Shown here: positions 9,860 through 18,413 of the stretch, in pieces | How positions within the stretch are numbered: position 1 is the stretch's first letter | Layout of the letters: every line of letters starts with the position of its first letter | NCBI GenBank assembly: GCA_023476565.1 | Contig: JAMCVZ010000047.1 | Coordinates: 1 to 52,986 of the forward strand | Reading direction: 5' to 3' | Source of the DNA: Nitrospirota bacterium | GTDB lineage: Bacteria > Nitrospirota > Thermodesulfovibrionia > Thermodesulfovibrionales > Dissulfurispiraceae | DNA length: 52,986 bases | Made by a program: the position numbers and the translations under genes | The notes under the pieces: model-generated | The model's input: the letters and a program-made list of their open reading frames with translations, nothing else | What the model was told of the DNA's origin: nothing | Databases searched by the model: none

Positions 9860-11062
9860 TTATGCGCCTTCAGCATATTTATGGGTCTTTATCTCTACCT
9901 TTTCGGTCAATCCCTCATAATACGCTCTCAATATCGTAAGGACCTCGGGCCTGCTGAAATGATCGGGAACGTCTTCACCCTCGGAAAGCATCTTCCTCAG
10001 TTTTGTTCCGCTGAGGATCAATCTGTCCTCTTTGCCGTGCGGGCATGTCCTCATTGACGCCATGCCGTCGCATCTCTTGCAGTAGAAAGTCCAGTCTATC
10101 TTAAGCGGCTTTGTCTCCAGGGCGCCCCTGGGGATCTCATCGAATATCTTCTGCGCATCGAACGGTCCGTAGTACTCACCGACGCCGGCGTGGTCCCTGC
10201 CGACGATTAGGTGGCTGCAGCCGTAGTTCTGCCTGAAGAGAGCATGGAGAAGGGCCTCCCTCGGGCCCGCATATCTCATATCGAGGGGGTAGCCGCCCAC
10301 AACAATGGTATCCTTCACAAAATATTTGTCATTGAGCACGTCGATAGCCTTCTGCCTTACATCCGAGGGGATATCGCCCGGTTTCAGCTTGCCGAGGAGC
10401 ATGTGAACAAATACGCCGTCACAGGTCTCGATAGCGATCTTGCAGAGATATTCGTGGGAGCGGTGCATCGGGTTTCTTGTCTGGAATGCTGCGACCGTGT
10501 TCCAGCCCTTTTCGGTAAAGAGGTGCCTTGACTGCGCAGGGGTCAGATAGATTCCGGGATACTCCTTCGGGAAGGTTCCCTGACTGAGTACCTTTACCGG
10601 CCCGGCGAGGTTGGCGCCTGCCTGCTTCATGACCATGACAACACCGGGGTGCTCCATATCGGCGGTCTTGTATATCTGCTTGCATTCGTACTCCTTATCG
10701 ATCTTATAAGTCTCGGTAATCTTCATGGTTGCCATGATCTCACCGAACTCTTCGGAATAAAGGGCGACCTCCTCGCCGACCTTCACGCTCTCATCGGTGG
10801 AAACGGTGATAGGAATCGGCCAGAAGGTGCCGTCAGCCATTTTGTACTCGGCGCAGACATCCTTCCAGTCCTCATACGTCATAAAACCGTCGAGCGGGGT
10901 GAAACCGCCGATACCCATCATAATAAGGTCTCCGGTTTCACGGGAAGAGATATTGATCTTTTTCAGCGCAGCCGCCTTTTTCTTCTCTGCCTCCAGCTCA
11001 GCGCCTGTCAGCAGGAGAGGCTTTAACTTCTTTTCTTTTCCATGCGGATTTACTAATGCCAT
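9860..11062 (-). CDS. sat: Sulfate adenylyltransferase (ATP sulfurylase)
   Basis: Activates sulfate with ATP to give APS and PPi. The 400 aa carry the nucleotide-binding motif [10 protein letters not shown] at 194-203 and [10 protein letters not shown] at 287-296. A C-terminal Cys/His group (C327, C330, C339, H341) resembles the metal site of prokaryotic dissimilatory Sat. The start follows AGGAGGAAACTTAATT. With aprBA downstream and adk upstream, it sits at the head of the sulfate-activation block. Homo-oligomeric Sat, not the CysDN type. Confidence 0.96.
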   Translation of the reverse strand: MALVNPHGKEKKLKPLLLTGAELEAEKKKAAALKKINISSRETGDLIMMGIGGFTPLDGFMTYEDWKDVCAEYKMADGTFWPIPITVSTDESVKVGEEVALYSEEFGEIMATMKITETYKIDKEYECKQIYKTADMEHPGVVMVMKQAGANLAGPVKVLSQGTFPKEYPGIYLTPAQSRHLFTEKGWNTVAAFQTRNPMHRSHEYLCKIAIETCDGVFVHMLLGKLKPGDIPSDVRQKAIDVLNDKYFVKDTIVVGGYPLDMRYAGPREALLHALFRQNYGCSHLIVGRDHAGVGEYYGPFDAQKIFDEIPRGALETKPLKIDWTFYCKRCDGMASMRTCPHGKEDRLILSGTKLRKMLSEGEDVPDHFSRPEVLTILRAYYEGLTEKVEIKTHKYAEGA

Positions 11063-11123
11063 AATTAAGTTTCCTCCTGTTTAGTATTTAATGTCTTTCA
11101 AGACCAAACCTGAATTCACTGCT

Positions 11124-11771
11124 TCAGTTAATGCCGAGCGCGCTGCAGACTTTGCCGAATATGTCGTCGATACCGCCGGTGCCTGCAACCGCTTTCAATA
11201 TGCCTTTCTTGCCGTAGTAATCGATCAGGGGGGCTGTCTGGGCATTGTAGACATCGAGCCTCTTCTTTATAGTCTCCTCCTTATCATCGCCCCTCTGGAA
11301 GAGCTCTCCGCCGCACTTGTCGCATACGTTATCTTTTTTGGGGGCATTGAAATAGACATTGTACATCTGGCCGCATGCCTTGCAGGTCCTTCTGCCGGTA
11401 AGTCTTTTCATCAGGTCCTCGAAGGGGACATCCACGCTGAGGGCTGCGCTCAGCGACATATTCAAGGAAGCGAGCATCTTGTCCAGGGTCTCTGCCTGCT
11501 TGGTATTTCTTGGGAAGCCGTCAAGAATATAGCCTTCCTTGCAATCATCCTGCTTGAGCCTCTCTTCGACCATGCCGAGAACAACGCTGTCGGGGACAAG
11601 TTCTCCTTTATCCATATAGGATTTAGCCTCTTTGCCGAGTGCGGTCCCTGCTGCAACCGCCGCTCTCAATAAATCACCTGTGGAAATCTGGGGGATGGGG
11701 TATTTTTCGATAAGTTTCTTTGCCTGAGTGCCTTTTCCGGCTCCAGGCGCACCGAGAAGAACTATTCTCAT
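11124..11771 (-). CDS. adk: Adenylate kinase (zinc-type lid)
   Basis: Interconverts ATP + AMP and 2 ADP. The 215 aa begin with the P-loop GAPGAGKGT (7-15). The long LID domain carries four Cys (C130, C133, C150, C153), so it is the zinc-binding type. The start follows TGGAGGTTCTCCT. In many bacteria adk is a lone or ribosomal-operon gene; here it lies 61 bp upstream of sat in the same direction. The natural reading is that it recycles the AMP released by APS reductase. Confidence 0.95.
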   Translation of the reverse strand: MRIVLLGAPGAGKGTQAKKLIEKYPIPQISTGDLLRAAVAAGTALGKEAKSYMDKGELVPDSVVLGMVEERLKQDDCKEGYILDGFPRNTKQAETLDKMLASLNMSLSAALSVDVPFEDLMKRLTGRRTCKACGQMYNVYFNAPKKDNVCDKCGGELFQRGDDKEETIKKRLDVYNAQTAPLIDYYGKKGILKAVAGTGGIDDIFGKVCSALGIN

Positions 11772-11816
11772 AGGAGAACCTCCATTATGTAAAGAAGTTT
11801 TTTAGAATAACGGTAT

Positions 11817-11846
11817 AGGATAATCGAACGAATGAAGTTTATTCAA
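11817..11846 (-). promoter_or_regulatory. Candidate sigma-70 promoter for adk-sat-apr-qmo
   Basis: On the minus strand, TTGAAT (11846-11841), 18 nt, then TATCCT (11822-11817), about 45 nt before adk. The match is weak. It is the only candidate in the AT-rich 107-bp gap between rdgB and adk. Confidence 0.3.
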
Positions 11847-11878
11847 TTTTAAAATTATAATTAGAACATTAAAATTCT

Positions 11879-12478
11879 TTATATTTTAAAAAGCAAGATT
11901 TTCAAGCAGCTTTTGAGTTTTTCGAGGGCCGCCCTCCTGTGGCTCAGGGCATCCTTCTCCCCGGGACTCATTTCAGCGAAAGTCCTCGTATGCCCCGCCG
12001 GATAAAAGACAGGATCGTATCCGAACCCCATCCTGCCATGCATTTCCCTGCTTATGGAGCCTTCCGCAAAACCCGAGAATTTTATAACCTCGCCGTCAGG
12101 AAATGCAAGCGCGATGCAGCAGACGAACCGGCACCCCCTCCTGTCGTCGGGCAAGCGGTCCATCTCCGAAAGTAATTTATTAATATTATCAATGTCTTTT
12201 GCATTATCGCCAGCATACCTGGCTGACCTGATCCCCGGGGCATTGTCCAGGGCATACACCTCAAGGCCCGAATCGTCGGCCAGGGCCGTTTTACCCGTAC
12301 ACCGTGCTATTTCTACAGCCTTTTTGGAGGCATTCCCTTCAAAGGTATCCGCATCCTCCTCGACTTCCGGGCAGGAAGGAAAATCGTTTAAAGTCAAAAG
12401 GGTTACCTCCATATCACCGAGAATCCTGTTTATTTCCTCGACTTTTTTCAGGTTTCTTGTTGCAAGCACGATTTCCAT
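11879..12478 (-). CDS. rdgB: XTP/dITP pyrophosphatase (non-canonical purine NTP hydrolase)
   Basis: House-cleaning enzyme that hydrolyses deaminated purine triphosphates to monophosphates and PPi. The 199 aa have the family hallmarks: an N-terminal [29 protein letters not shown] near residue 66, GRMGFGYDPVFYP, and a C-terminal SHRRAALEKL. The start follows AGAGGTAATAACT. The 3' end is AT-rich and the last residues are hydrophobic. The first 28 codons lie inside the 936-bp duplicated unit, so a second, useless copy of the 5' end occurs at 13330-13414. Confidence 0.93.
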   Translation of the reverse strand: MEIVLATRNLKKVEEINRILGDMEVTLLTLNDFPSCPEVEEDADTFEGNASKKAVEIARCTGKTALADDSGLEVYALDNAPGIRSARYAGDNAKDIDNINKLLSEMDRLPDDRRGCRFVCCIALAFPDGEVIKFSGFAEGSISREMHGRMGFGYDPVFYPAGHTRTFAEMSPGEKDALSHRRAALEKLKSCLKILLFKI

Positions 12479-12558
12479 AGTTATTACCTCTGAAAATGTT
12501 TTTAATCAAAAACTTACAAATGGCTCACAAATATAAGGATAGGGACTTTTAACCCGAA

Positions 12559-12587
12559 AGATATCCTGCCCGCCGGTCGTTTGTCAA
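12559..12587 (-). promoter_or_regulatory. Candidate promoter for rdgB
   Basis: On the minus strand, TTGACA (12587-12582), 17 nt, then ATATCT (12564-12559), about 80 nt upstream of rdgB. A perfect -35 with a poor -10. The same sequence occurs again in the duplicated copy. Confidence 0.3.
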
Positions 12588-12772
12588 GAAATTTTACAGA
12601 AAACGGGCCCTGCCCCGCTCTCCGGCGAACAATTAAATTATCCTTGCAAGGGCAAGCAGATGTTCTTTACAGAGGGCGGGGTCATATGCTAACCTATTAC
12701 TCTGAACGTGTTGCCGGATTTAGAAAATTACTGGGTACACATTTAAAAAACATATTGAAAGGTGGTGATGTT

Positions 12773-13042
12773 ATGTCTCTCGATACCATGAAGAAGAAAG
12801 AGATTATCGAGTCCTACAAGATTCACGAACGCGACACAGGTTCCCCGGAAGTTCAGGTAGCATTGTTAACGGAAAGGATAACTTATCTGACAGAGCATTT
12901 TAAGACCCACAAGAAAGATCATCATTCCAGGCGGGGACTCTTGAAGCTCGTCGCACAGAGAAAAAAGCTCCTTAACTATCTCAGAACTGCTGACAGGAAC
13001 CGTTATGATAAGGTAATAGAGAATCTGGGCCTCAGGAAATAA
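12773..13042 (+). CDS. rpsO: 30S ribosomal protein S15, copy 1
   Basis: 89-aa primary rRNA-binding protein of the small subunit, with the exact family length. It carries [16 protein letters not shown] and the conserved [16 protein letters not shown] region. The start ATG is chosen because AAAGGTGGTG precedes it; an in-frame extension upstream has no family similarity. It is followed 64 bp later by the start of a truncated pnp. The protein is identical to that of the second copy at 13709-13978. Confidence 0.95.
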   Translation: MSLDTMKKKEIIESYKIHERDTGSPEVQVALLTERITYLTEHFKTHKKDHHSRRGLLKLVAQRKKLLNYLRTADRNRYDKVIENLGLRK

Positions 13043-13106
13043 CATCCCGGTAAGATTCAAAGGCAAGACACGGAAATACAAATTAAGAGGAGATAGAAGA
13101 GATTTA

Positions 13107-13336
13107 ATGACTACTGTAGAACTTGAGATAAAAGGAAAACGATTAATTATTGAAACCGGGCAAATGGCAAGGCAGTCAGGCGGCTCCGTAGTTTTAAGGT
13201 ACGGCGATACGGTTGTCCTTGCCACGGCAGTTGCAGACAAGAGGGTAAAGGAAGGACTGGATTTCTTTCCGCTTACCATAGATTATCAGGAAAAAACATA
13301 CTCCGCAGGAAAAATTCCCGGGGGCTTTTTCAAAAG
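13107..13336 (+). pseudogene. pnp: 5' stub of polynucleotide phosphorylase gene (duplication product)
   Basis: The first 76 or so codons of pnp with the normal ribosome binding site (AAGAGGAGAT), then a switch into reversed rdgB sequence at about 13330-13336. The frame stays open for about 45 more meaningless codons to 13472. It exists only because of the 936-bp duplication and cannot be functional. Confidence 0.9.
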
Positions 13337-13414
13337 GGTTACCTCCATATCACCGAGAATCCTGTTTATTTCCTCGACTTTTTTCAGGTTTCTTGTTGCA
13401 AGCACGATTTCCAT
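13330..13414 (-). pseudogene. rdgB: 5' fragment of rdgB (duplication product)
   Basis: Second copy of the first 28 codons of rdgB with its ribosome binding site, running into antisense pnp. No stop or catalytic part follows in frame as rdgB. Confidence 0.85.
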
Positions 13415-13708
13415 AGTTATTACCTCTGAAAATGTTTTTAATCAAAAACTTACAAATGGCTCACAAATATAAGGATAGGGACTTTTAACCCGAAAGATAT
13501 CCTGCCCGCCGGTCGTTTGTCAAGAAATTTTACAGAAAACGGGCCCTGCCCCGCTCTCCGGCGAACAATTAAATTATCCTTGCAAGGGCAAGCAGATGTT
13601 CTTTACAGAGGGCGGGGTCATATGCTAACCTATTACTCTGAACGTGTTGCCGGATTTAGAAAATTACTGGGTACACATTTAAAAAACATATTGAAAGGTG
13701 GTGATGTT

Positions 13709-13978
13709 ATGTCTCTCGATACCATGAAGAAGAAAGAGATTATCGAGTCCTACAAGATTCACGAACGCGACACAGGTTCCCCGGAAGTTCAGGTAGCATT
13801 GTTAACGGAAAGGATAACTTATCTGACAGAGCATTTTAAGACCCACAAGAAAGATCATCATTCCAGGCGGGGACTCTTGAAGCTCGTCGCACAGAGAAAA
13901 AAGCTCCTTAACTATCTCAGAACTGCTGACAGGAACCGTTATGATAAGGTAATAGAGAATCTGGGCCTCAGGAAATAA
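13709..13978 (+). CDS. rpsO: 30S ribosomal protein S15, copy 2
   Basis: Identical 89-aa protein and identical ribosome binding site to the first copy, here followed 64 bp later by full-length pnp. This is the arrangement found in most bacteria, so it is probably the ancestral rpsO-pnp junction. Confidence 0.95.
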   Translation: MSLDTMKKKEIIESYKIHERDTGSPEVQVALLTERITYLTEHFKTHKKDHHSRRGLLKLVAQRKKLLNYLRTADRNRYDKVIENLGLRK

Positions 13979-14042
13979 CATCCCGGTAAGATTCAAAGGC
14001 AAGACACGGAAATACAAATTAAGAGGAGATAGAAGAGATTTA

Positions 14043-16178
14043 ATGACTACTGTAGAACTTGAGATAAAAGGAAAACGATTAATTATTGAAACCGGGCAAA
14101 TGGCAAGGCAGTCAGGCGGCTCCGTAGTTTTAAGGTACGGCGATACGGTTGTCCTTGCCACGGCAGTTGCAGACAAGAGGGTAAAGGAAGGACTGGATTT
14201 CTTTCCGCTTACCATCGATTATCAGGAAAAAACATACTCCGCAGGAAAAATTCCCGGGGGCTTTTTCAAGAGGGAAGGCAAGCCTTCCGAAAAAGAAGTA
14301 TTAACATCACGCCTTATCGACCGTCCACTCAGGCCGTTGTTCCCCAAGGGCTTTTATTCCGAGACCCAGGGAATCGTGTCTGTGTTGTCATATGGAAGCG
14401 AGAATGCATCTGATATACTGGGAGTAATCGGTATGTCTGCTGCCGTTCATATATCGGATATCCCTTTCGGCGGTCCGGTGGCAGCCGTAAGGGTCGGCAG
14501 GCTTGACGGCAATCTGGTTGTCAACCCCGATCTGTCCGAATTGGAAAATCTTGATCTTAATCTTGTAGTAGCGGGAACCGAAGATGCCGTTATTATGGTA
14601 GAGGGCGGCGGCTCGGAAGTTTCGGAAGCGCTGCTGCTTGAAGCTATAGAATTTGCTCATAAAGAGATCAAAAGGCTCGTAGCGCTTCAAAATGAATTAA
14701 AAAATCTGGCGGGCAAGGAAAAGAGAGCCCTTATACCCGTTGAAGAGAATGTTGAGATCAAGCGCGAAATAAGGCAATTTGTTTCCGACAGGATGAAAGA
14801 GGGCATAAGGATACCGGGCAAACACCGCAGGCAGGAAGCCCTCAACCTTATACTCGAAGATGCGATAAAGCATTTCAATACCCCCGAAAATGCGGAGAAG
14901 TTCTTCGGCAATGCCGGAAAAGACCTCACCAGGGACATAGCAACTATATTCGACAATTACGAAAAAGAGATTGTAAGGGATATGATCCTCCAGGAAGGGG
15001 TAAGGGCCGACAACAGGAAACCCGATGAGATAAGGCACATCACCTGTGATATGGGATTCTTGCCGAGGACCCACGGCTCCGCGCTGTTCACCAGGGGCGA
15101 GACCCAGGCCCTTGTGGCAACCACCCTCGGCACCTCCGAAGATGAGCAGAAAATAGATTCGCTCGAAGGCGAGATGTACAAAACCTTTATGCTCCATTAC
15201 AACTTCCCGCCCTTCAGCGTAGGCGAAGTAAAGCCGCTGCGCTCGCCCGGAAGAAGGGAAATAGGGCACGGCGCCCTCGCAGAGCGCGCGTTGAAGTACG
15301 TACTCCCTTCAAAAGAGGTCTTCCCCTACACGATCAGGATTGTTTCCGATGTCCTCGAATCCAACGGCTCGTCCTCCATGGCAACGGTCTGCGGCGCAAC
15401 CCTGTCGTTGATGGATGCCGGGGTCCCCATATCGGCGCCCGTGGCAGGTATCGCAATGGGACTCGTCAAAGAGGGCAATCAGGTTGTTGTGCTTACCGAT
15501 ATTCTCGGTCTCGAAGACCATCTCGGAGATATGGATTTCAAGGTCGCGGGGACTGAAAAAGGAATTACCGCCTTCCAGATGGACGTAAAGATAGGTGGAG
15601 TAAGCGCCGAAATTCTCCGGAATGCCCTTGAACAGGCGCGGGCGGGAAGGATGCACATTCTGGGCAGGATGAAAGAGGCAATGCCCGGTCCCAGGGCAGA
15701 CCTTTCTCCTTTCGCACCCCGTATCTACACCATGCAGATAAGGCAGGAGAAGATAAGGGACGTTATCGGAACGGGCGGCAAGGTCATCAGGGGGATAATA
15801 GAACAGACGGGCGTCAAGATTGATATTAATGATGCCGGTACAGTGAATATTGCGTCACCTGACGAAGAATCGGCGAAAAAGGCGATAGATATAATAAAAG
15901 GCATCGTTGCCGAAGCCGAGCTGAACAAAATATATCTGGGCAAGGTGGTAAGAACAGCCGATTTCGGGGCCTTTGTGGAAATTCTTCCCGGTGTCGACGG
16001 CCTTCTGCATATATCCCAGATATCGGAAAAGAGGATCGCGAAGGTTACCGATGAGCTCAATGTAGGCGACGAAGTGCTGGTCAAAGTTATAGAGATAGAC
16101 GGCCAGGGGAGAGTCAGGCTCAGCAGGAAAGAAGCGATGCGTCAGGAAAAGAAGAAAGAAGAGGCGCACGCCGAATAA
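14043..16178 (+). CDS. pnp: Polynucleotide phosphorylase
   Basis: 3'-5' phosphorolytic exoribonuclease of RNA turnover. The 711 aa comprise two RNase PH-like domains (about 1-225 and 300-540), joined by an all-helical linker. A KH domain (VIGTGGKVIRGIIEQTG, about 570-590) and a C-terminal S1 domain (about 622-697, FGAFVEILPGVDGLLHISQ) follow. The tail is rich in Lys and Glu. The start follows AAGAGGAGATAGAAGAGATTTA. It is co-directional with rpsO. Confidence 0.97.
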   Translation: MTTVELEIKGKRLIIETGQMARQSGGSVVLRYGDTVVLATAVADKRVKEGLDFFPLTIDYQEKTYSAGKIPGGFFKREGKPSEKEVLTSRLIDRPLRPLFPKGFYSETQGIVSVLSYGSENASDILGVIGMSAAVHISDIPFGGPVAAVRVGRLDGNLVVNPDLSELENLDLNLVVAGTEDAVIMVEGGGSEVSEALLLEAIEFAHKEIKRLVALQNELKNLAGKEKRALIPVEENVEIKREIRQFVSDRMKEGIRIPGKHRRQEALNLILEDAIKHFNTPENAEKFFGNAGKDLTRDIATIFDNYEKEIVRDMILQEGVRADNRKPDEIRHITCDMGFLPRTHGSALFTRGETQALVATTLGTSEDEQKIDSLEGEMYKTFMLHYNFPPFSVGEVKPLRSPGRREIGHGALAERALKYVLPSKEVFPYTIRIVSDVLESNGSSSMATVCGATLSLMDAGVPISAPVAGIAMGLVKEGNQVVVLTDILGLEDHLGDMDFKVAGTEKGITAFQMDVKIGGVSAEILRNALEQARAGRMHILGRMKEAMPGPRADLSPFAPRIYTMQIRQEKIRDVIGTGGKVIRGIIEQTGVKIDINDAGTVNIASPDEESAKKAIDIIKGIVAEAELNKIYLGKVVRTADFGAFVEILPGVDGLLHISQISEKRIAKVTDELNVGDEVLVKVIEIDGQGRVRLSRKEAMRQEKKKEEAHAE

Positions 16179-16186
16179 TAACCGGG

Positions 16187-16206
16187 CCCCGCTGCCCGCA
16201 GCGGGG
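16187..16206 (+). terminator. Hairpin after pnp
   Basis: CCCCGCTG/CAGCGGGG, an 8-bp stem with a 4-nt loop, starting 8 nt after the pnp stop. No T-run follows directly, so it may be an RNA-stability hairpin instead of a full terminator. Confidence 0.4.
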
Positions 16207-16278
16207 AGTATGCCTGCTTTTCTTTAAAGTTTCCATAGAGTTTCCTTGGTAGACAGGCGAGTCGTCCCTTGAACGTGA

Positions 16279-17225
16279 ATGTTTACAAAAAAAAACCTCG
16301 ATAACGGCATACCGGTTGTCATGGAGCAGTTGAAGAATTTCCGCTCCGTGCTGCTGGGCATATGGGTAAAAGTCGGTTCCCGCAGCGAGCCCTTCGATAA
16401 AAACGGCATCTCTCATTTCCTTGAGCACATGTTCTTCAAAGGCACCAAAAAGCGCACCGCCACCGACATCGCCTTTGAAATTGACTCTATGGGCGGCGAC
16501 CTCAACGCATTTACCTCAAGGGAAAACACCGCCTTCTATGTGAAAGTGCTCGACGAGTATATCGACAGGGGAATATATCTGCTTACCGATATCTTCATGA
16601 ACTCCACCTTCCAGGAAGAGGAAATCGAAAAAGAGAAGGGCGTAATAAAAGAAGAGATAAAGCTCGTCGAGGACACACCCGATGATTACATACACGACCT
16701 CTTCAGCAAGACGGTCTGGGGTGACACGGGGCTCGGCCAGCCCGTTCTCGGGCGCCGCGAAACGATCAAGACGTTTACCCGTGAGGATTTGACGGGCCAC
16801 GTAAGAAAATACTACGGCACGGCCGACACCGTGGTCGCGTGCGCAGGCAACTTCGACCCCGACCATGTTGTGGGTCTTCTGAACAATCACCTTGGAGGGC
16901 TCAGGCGCGGATCGGAGCCCAAATTGTTCTCCCCGGAGTACTTCAGGAACGGCATCGCCGTATACCCCAGGGACCTTTCCGAAACCCATATCTGCCTGGG
17001 GGTTGAGGGAATTCCTTACGCAAGCCACGAACGGTACGCAGTAGGCATCCTGAATTCAATCCTCGGCGCCAGCGTGAGCTCGAGACTGTTCCAGGAAATC
17101 AGGGAGAAAAAAGGGTACGCATATTCCATTTATTCCTTTGCATCTCTCTACGCGGATACCGGCTTCTGGGCAGTGTATGCGGGCACAGGCAGAAAAAAGG
17201 CTGTAGCCGTTACAGAGCTCATCAT
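16279..17225 (+). pseudogene. M16 zinc peptidase, N-terminal part (gene broken by duplication)
   Basis: The first 315 codons of a pitrilysin/processing-peptidase-type M16 metallopeptidase. The zinc motif HFLEH is at 46-50 and the downstream Glu region EIEKEKGVIKEE at about 115-126. At 17226 the sequence jumps back to the GGCATC of 16405 in another frame, giving about 46 nonsense codons to 17364. Removing one 821-bp copy restores a single 415-aa protein (16279-18347), a normal length for the family. The ATG lacks a clear ribosome binding site. As written, the C-terminal half is missing. Either a real inactivation or an assembly error. Confidence 0.85.
16405..17225. repeat. 821-bp tandem duplication inside the M16 gene, copy 1
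   Basis: Direct repeat with 17226-18046; the copies look identical by eye. There is no microhomology at the joint. Since 821 is not a multiple of three, the duplication shifts the frame. Confidence 0.95.
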
Positions 17226-18046
17226 GGCATCTCTCATTTCCTTGAGCACATGTTCTTCAAAGGCACCAAAAAGCGCACCGCCACCGACATCGCCTTTGAA
17301 ATTGACTCTATGGGCGGCGACCTCAACGCATTTACCTCAAGGGAAAACACCGCCTTCTATGTGAAAGTGCTCGACGAGTATATCGACAGGGGAATATATC
17401 TGCTTACCGATATCTTCATGAACTCCACCTTCCAGGAAGAGGAAATCGAAAAAGAGAAGGGCGTAATAAAAGAAGAGATAAAGCTCGTCGAGGACACACC
17501 CGATGATTACATACACGACCTCTTCAGCAAGACGGTCTGGGGTGACACGGGGCTCGGCCAGCCCGTTCTCGGGCGCCGCGAAACGATCAAGACGTTTACC
17601 CGTGAGGATTTGACGGGCCACGTAAGAAAATACTACGGCACGGCCGACACCGTGGTCGCGTGCGCAGGCAACTTCGACCCCGACCATGTTGTGGGTCTTC
17701 TGAACAATCACCTTGGAGGGCTCAGGCGCGGATCGGAGCCCAAATTGTTCTCCCCGGAGTACTTCAGGAACGGCATCGCCGTATACCCCAGGGACCTTTC
17801 CGAAACCCATATCTGCCTGGGGGTTGAGGGAATTCCTTACGCAAGCCACGAACGGTACGCAGTAGGCATCCTGAATTCAATCCTCGGCGCCAGCGTGAGC
17901 TCGAGACTGTTCCAGGAAATCAGGGAGAAAAAAGGGTACGCATATTCCATTTATTCCTTTGCATCTCTCTACGCGGATACCGGCTTCTGGGCAGTGTATG
18001 CGGGCACAGGCAGAAAAAAGGCTGTAGCCGTTACAGAGCTCATCAT
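17226..18046. repeat. 821-bp tandem duplication inside the M16 gene, copy 2
   Basis: Second copy of 16405-17225; the unique 3' end of the peptidase gene follows directly. Confidence 0.95.
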
Positions 18047-18347
18047 TAAAGAAATGAGGAGCCTTTATACAACTATTTCCGAAGTAGAACTGAGAAGGGC
18101 GAAAGACCAGTTAAAGGGCAATATAATGCTCGGGCTGGAATCTACAAGCAACAGGATGCAGAACATAGCCCATCAGGAGATTTATTACGGCAAATACCTC
18201 TCCTCAAAAGAGATAATAAAAGAAATAGAATCCGTGACTCTCGACCATGTGAGAGACCTTGCATCCAGGCTTATCAACGAGGGCAGAATGAGCCTGACAA
18301 TGCTCGGTCCCGTTAAAGAGGAGGATTTCAAACACATTATAGCGTGA
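17226..18347 (+). pseudogene. M16 zinc peptidase, second part (duplicated middle plus unique C-terminus)
   Basis: Encodes the M16 protein from GISHFLEH to the natural C-terminus. The first in-frame ATG (17250) lies just after the HFLEH motif, so a product started there (365 aa) would lack the zinc-binding histidines. No ribosome binding site precedes it. Together with the upstream part it once formed one gene. The stop codon lies within repeat D copy 1. Confidence 0.85.
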
Positions 18348-18410
18348 AGCACCAGGCGTTATAGCGCAGATGTAAAACGCTCAACGCTATAACCATAGAA
18401 CGCGACAAAT
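18341..18410. repeat. Intergenic repeat, type D, copy 1 (M16/recN gap)
   Basis: GTTATAGCG (18358-18366) and CGCTATAAC (18385-18393) form a 9-bp inverted repeat, and further TATAGCG-like units extend both arms. The M16 stop codon (ATTATAGCGTGA) is part of the left arm. The right arm runs up to the recN start and leaves recN without a visible Shine-Dalgarno sequence. The segment ACGCTCAACGCTATAAC recurs at 29827-29843. Confidence 0.65.
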
Positions 18411-18413
18411 GCT

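Larger units (their letters stand above)
12394..13329. repeat. 936-bp tandem duplication, copy 1
   Basis: Contains the 5' end of rdgB, the divergent intergenic region, complete rpsO and the first 74 or so codons of pnp. Copy 2 is 13330-14265. A TCAA shared by the rdgB and pnp ends sits at the junction (4 bp of microhomology). By eye the copies differ at one internal base (A at 13280, C at 14216, both Ile codons of pnp). Confidence 0.95.
13330..14265. repeat. 936-bp tandem duplication, copy 2
   Basis: Direct repeat of 12394-13329. After 14269 the sequence continues into the intact pnp gene. Confidence 0.95.

Noticed and set aside
12581-12772. N-terminal extension of S15
   Set aside because: The longer in-frame reading lacks a ribosome binding site and family similarity; the ATG at 12773 gives the standard 89-aa protein.
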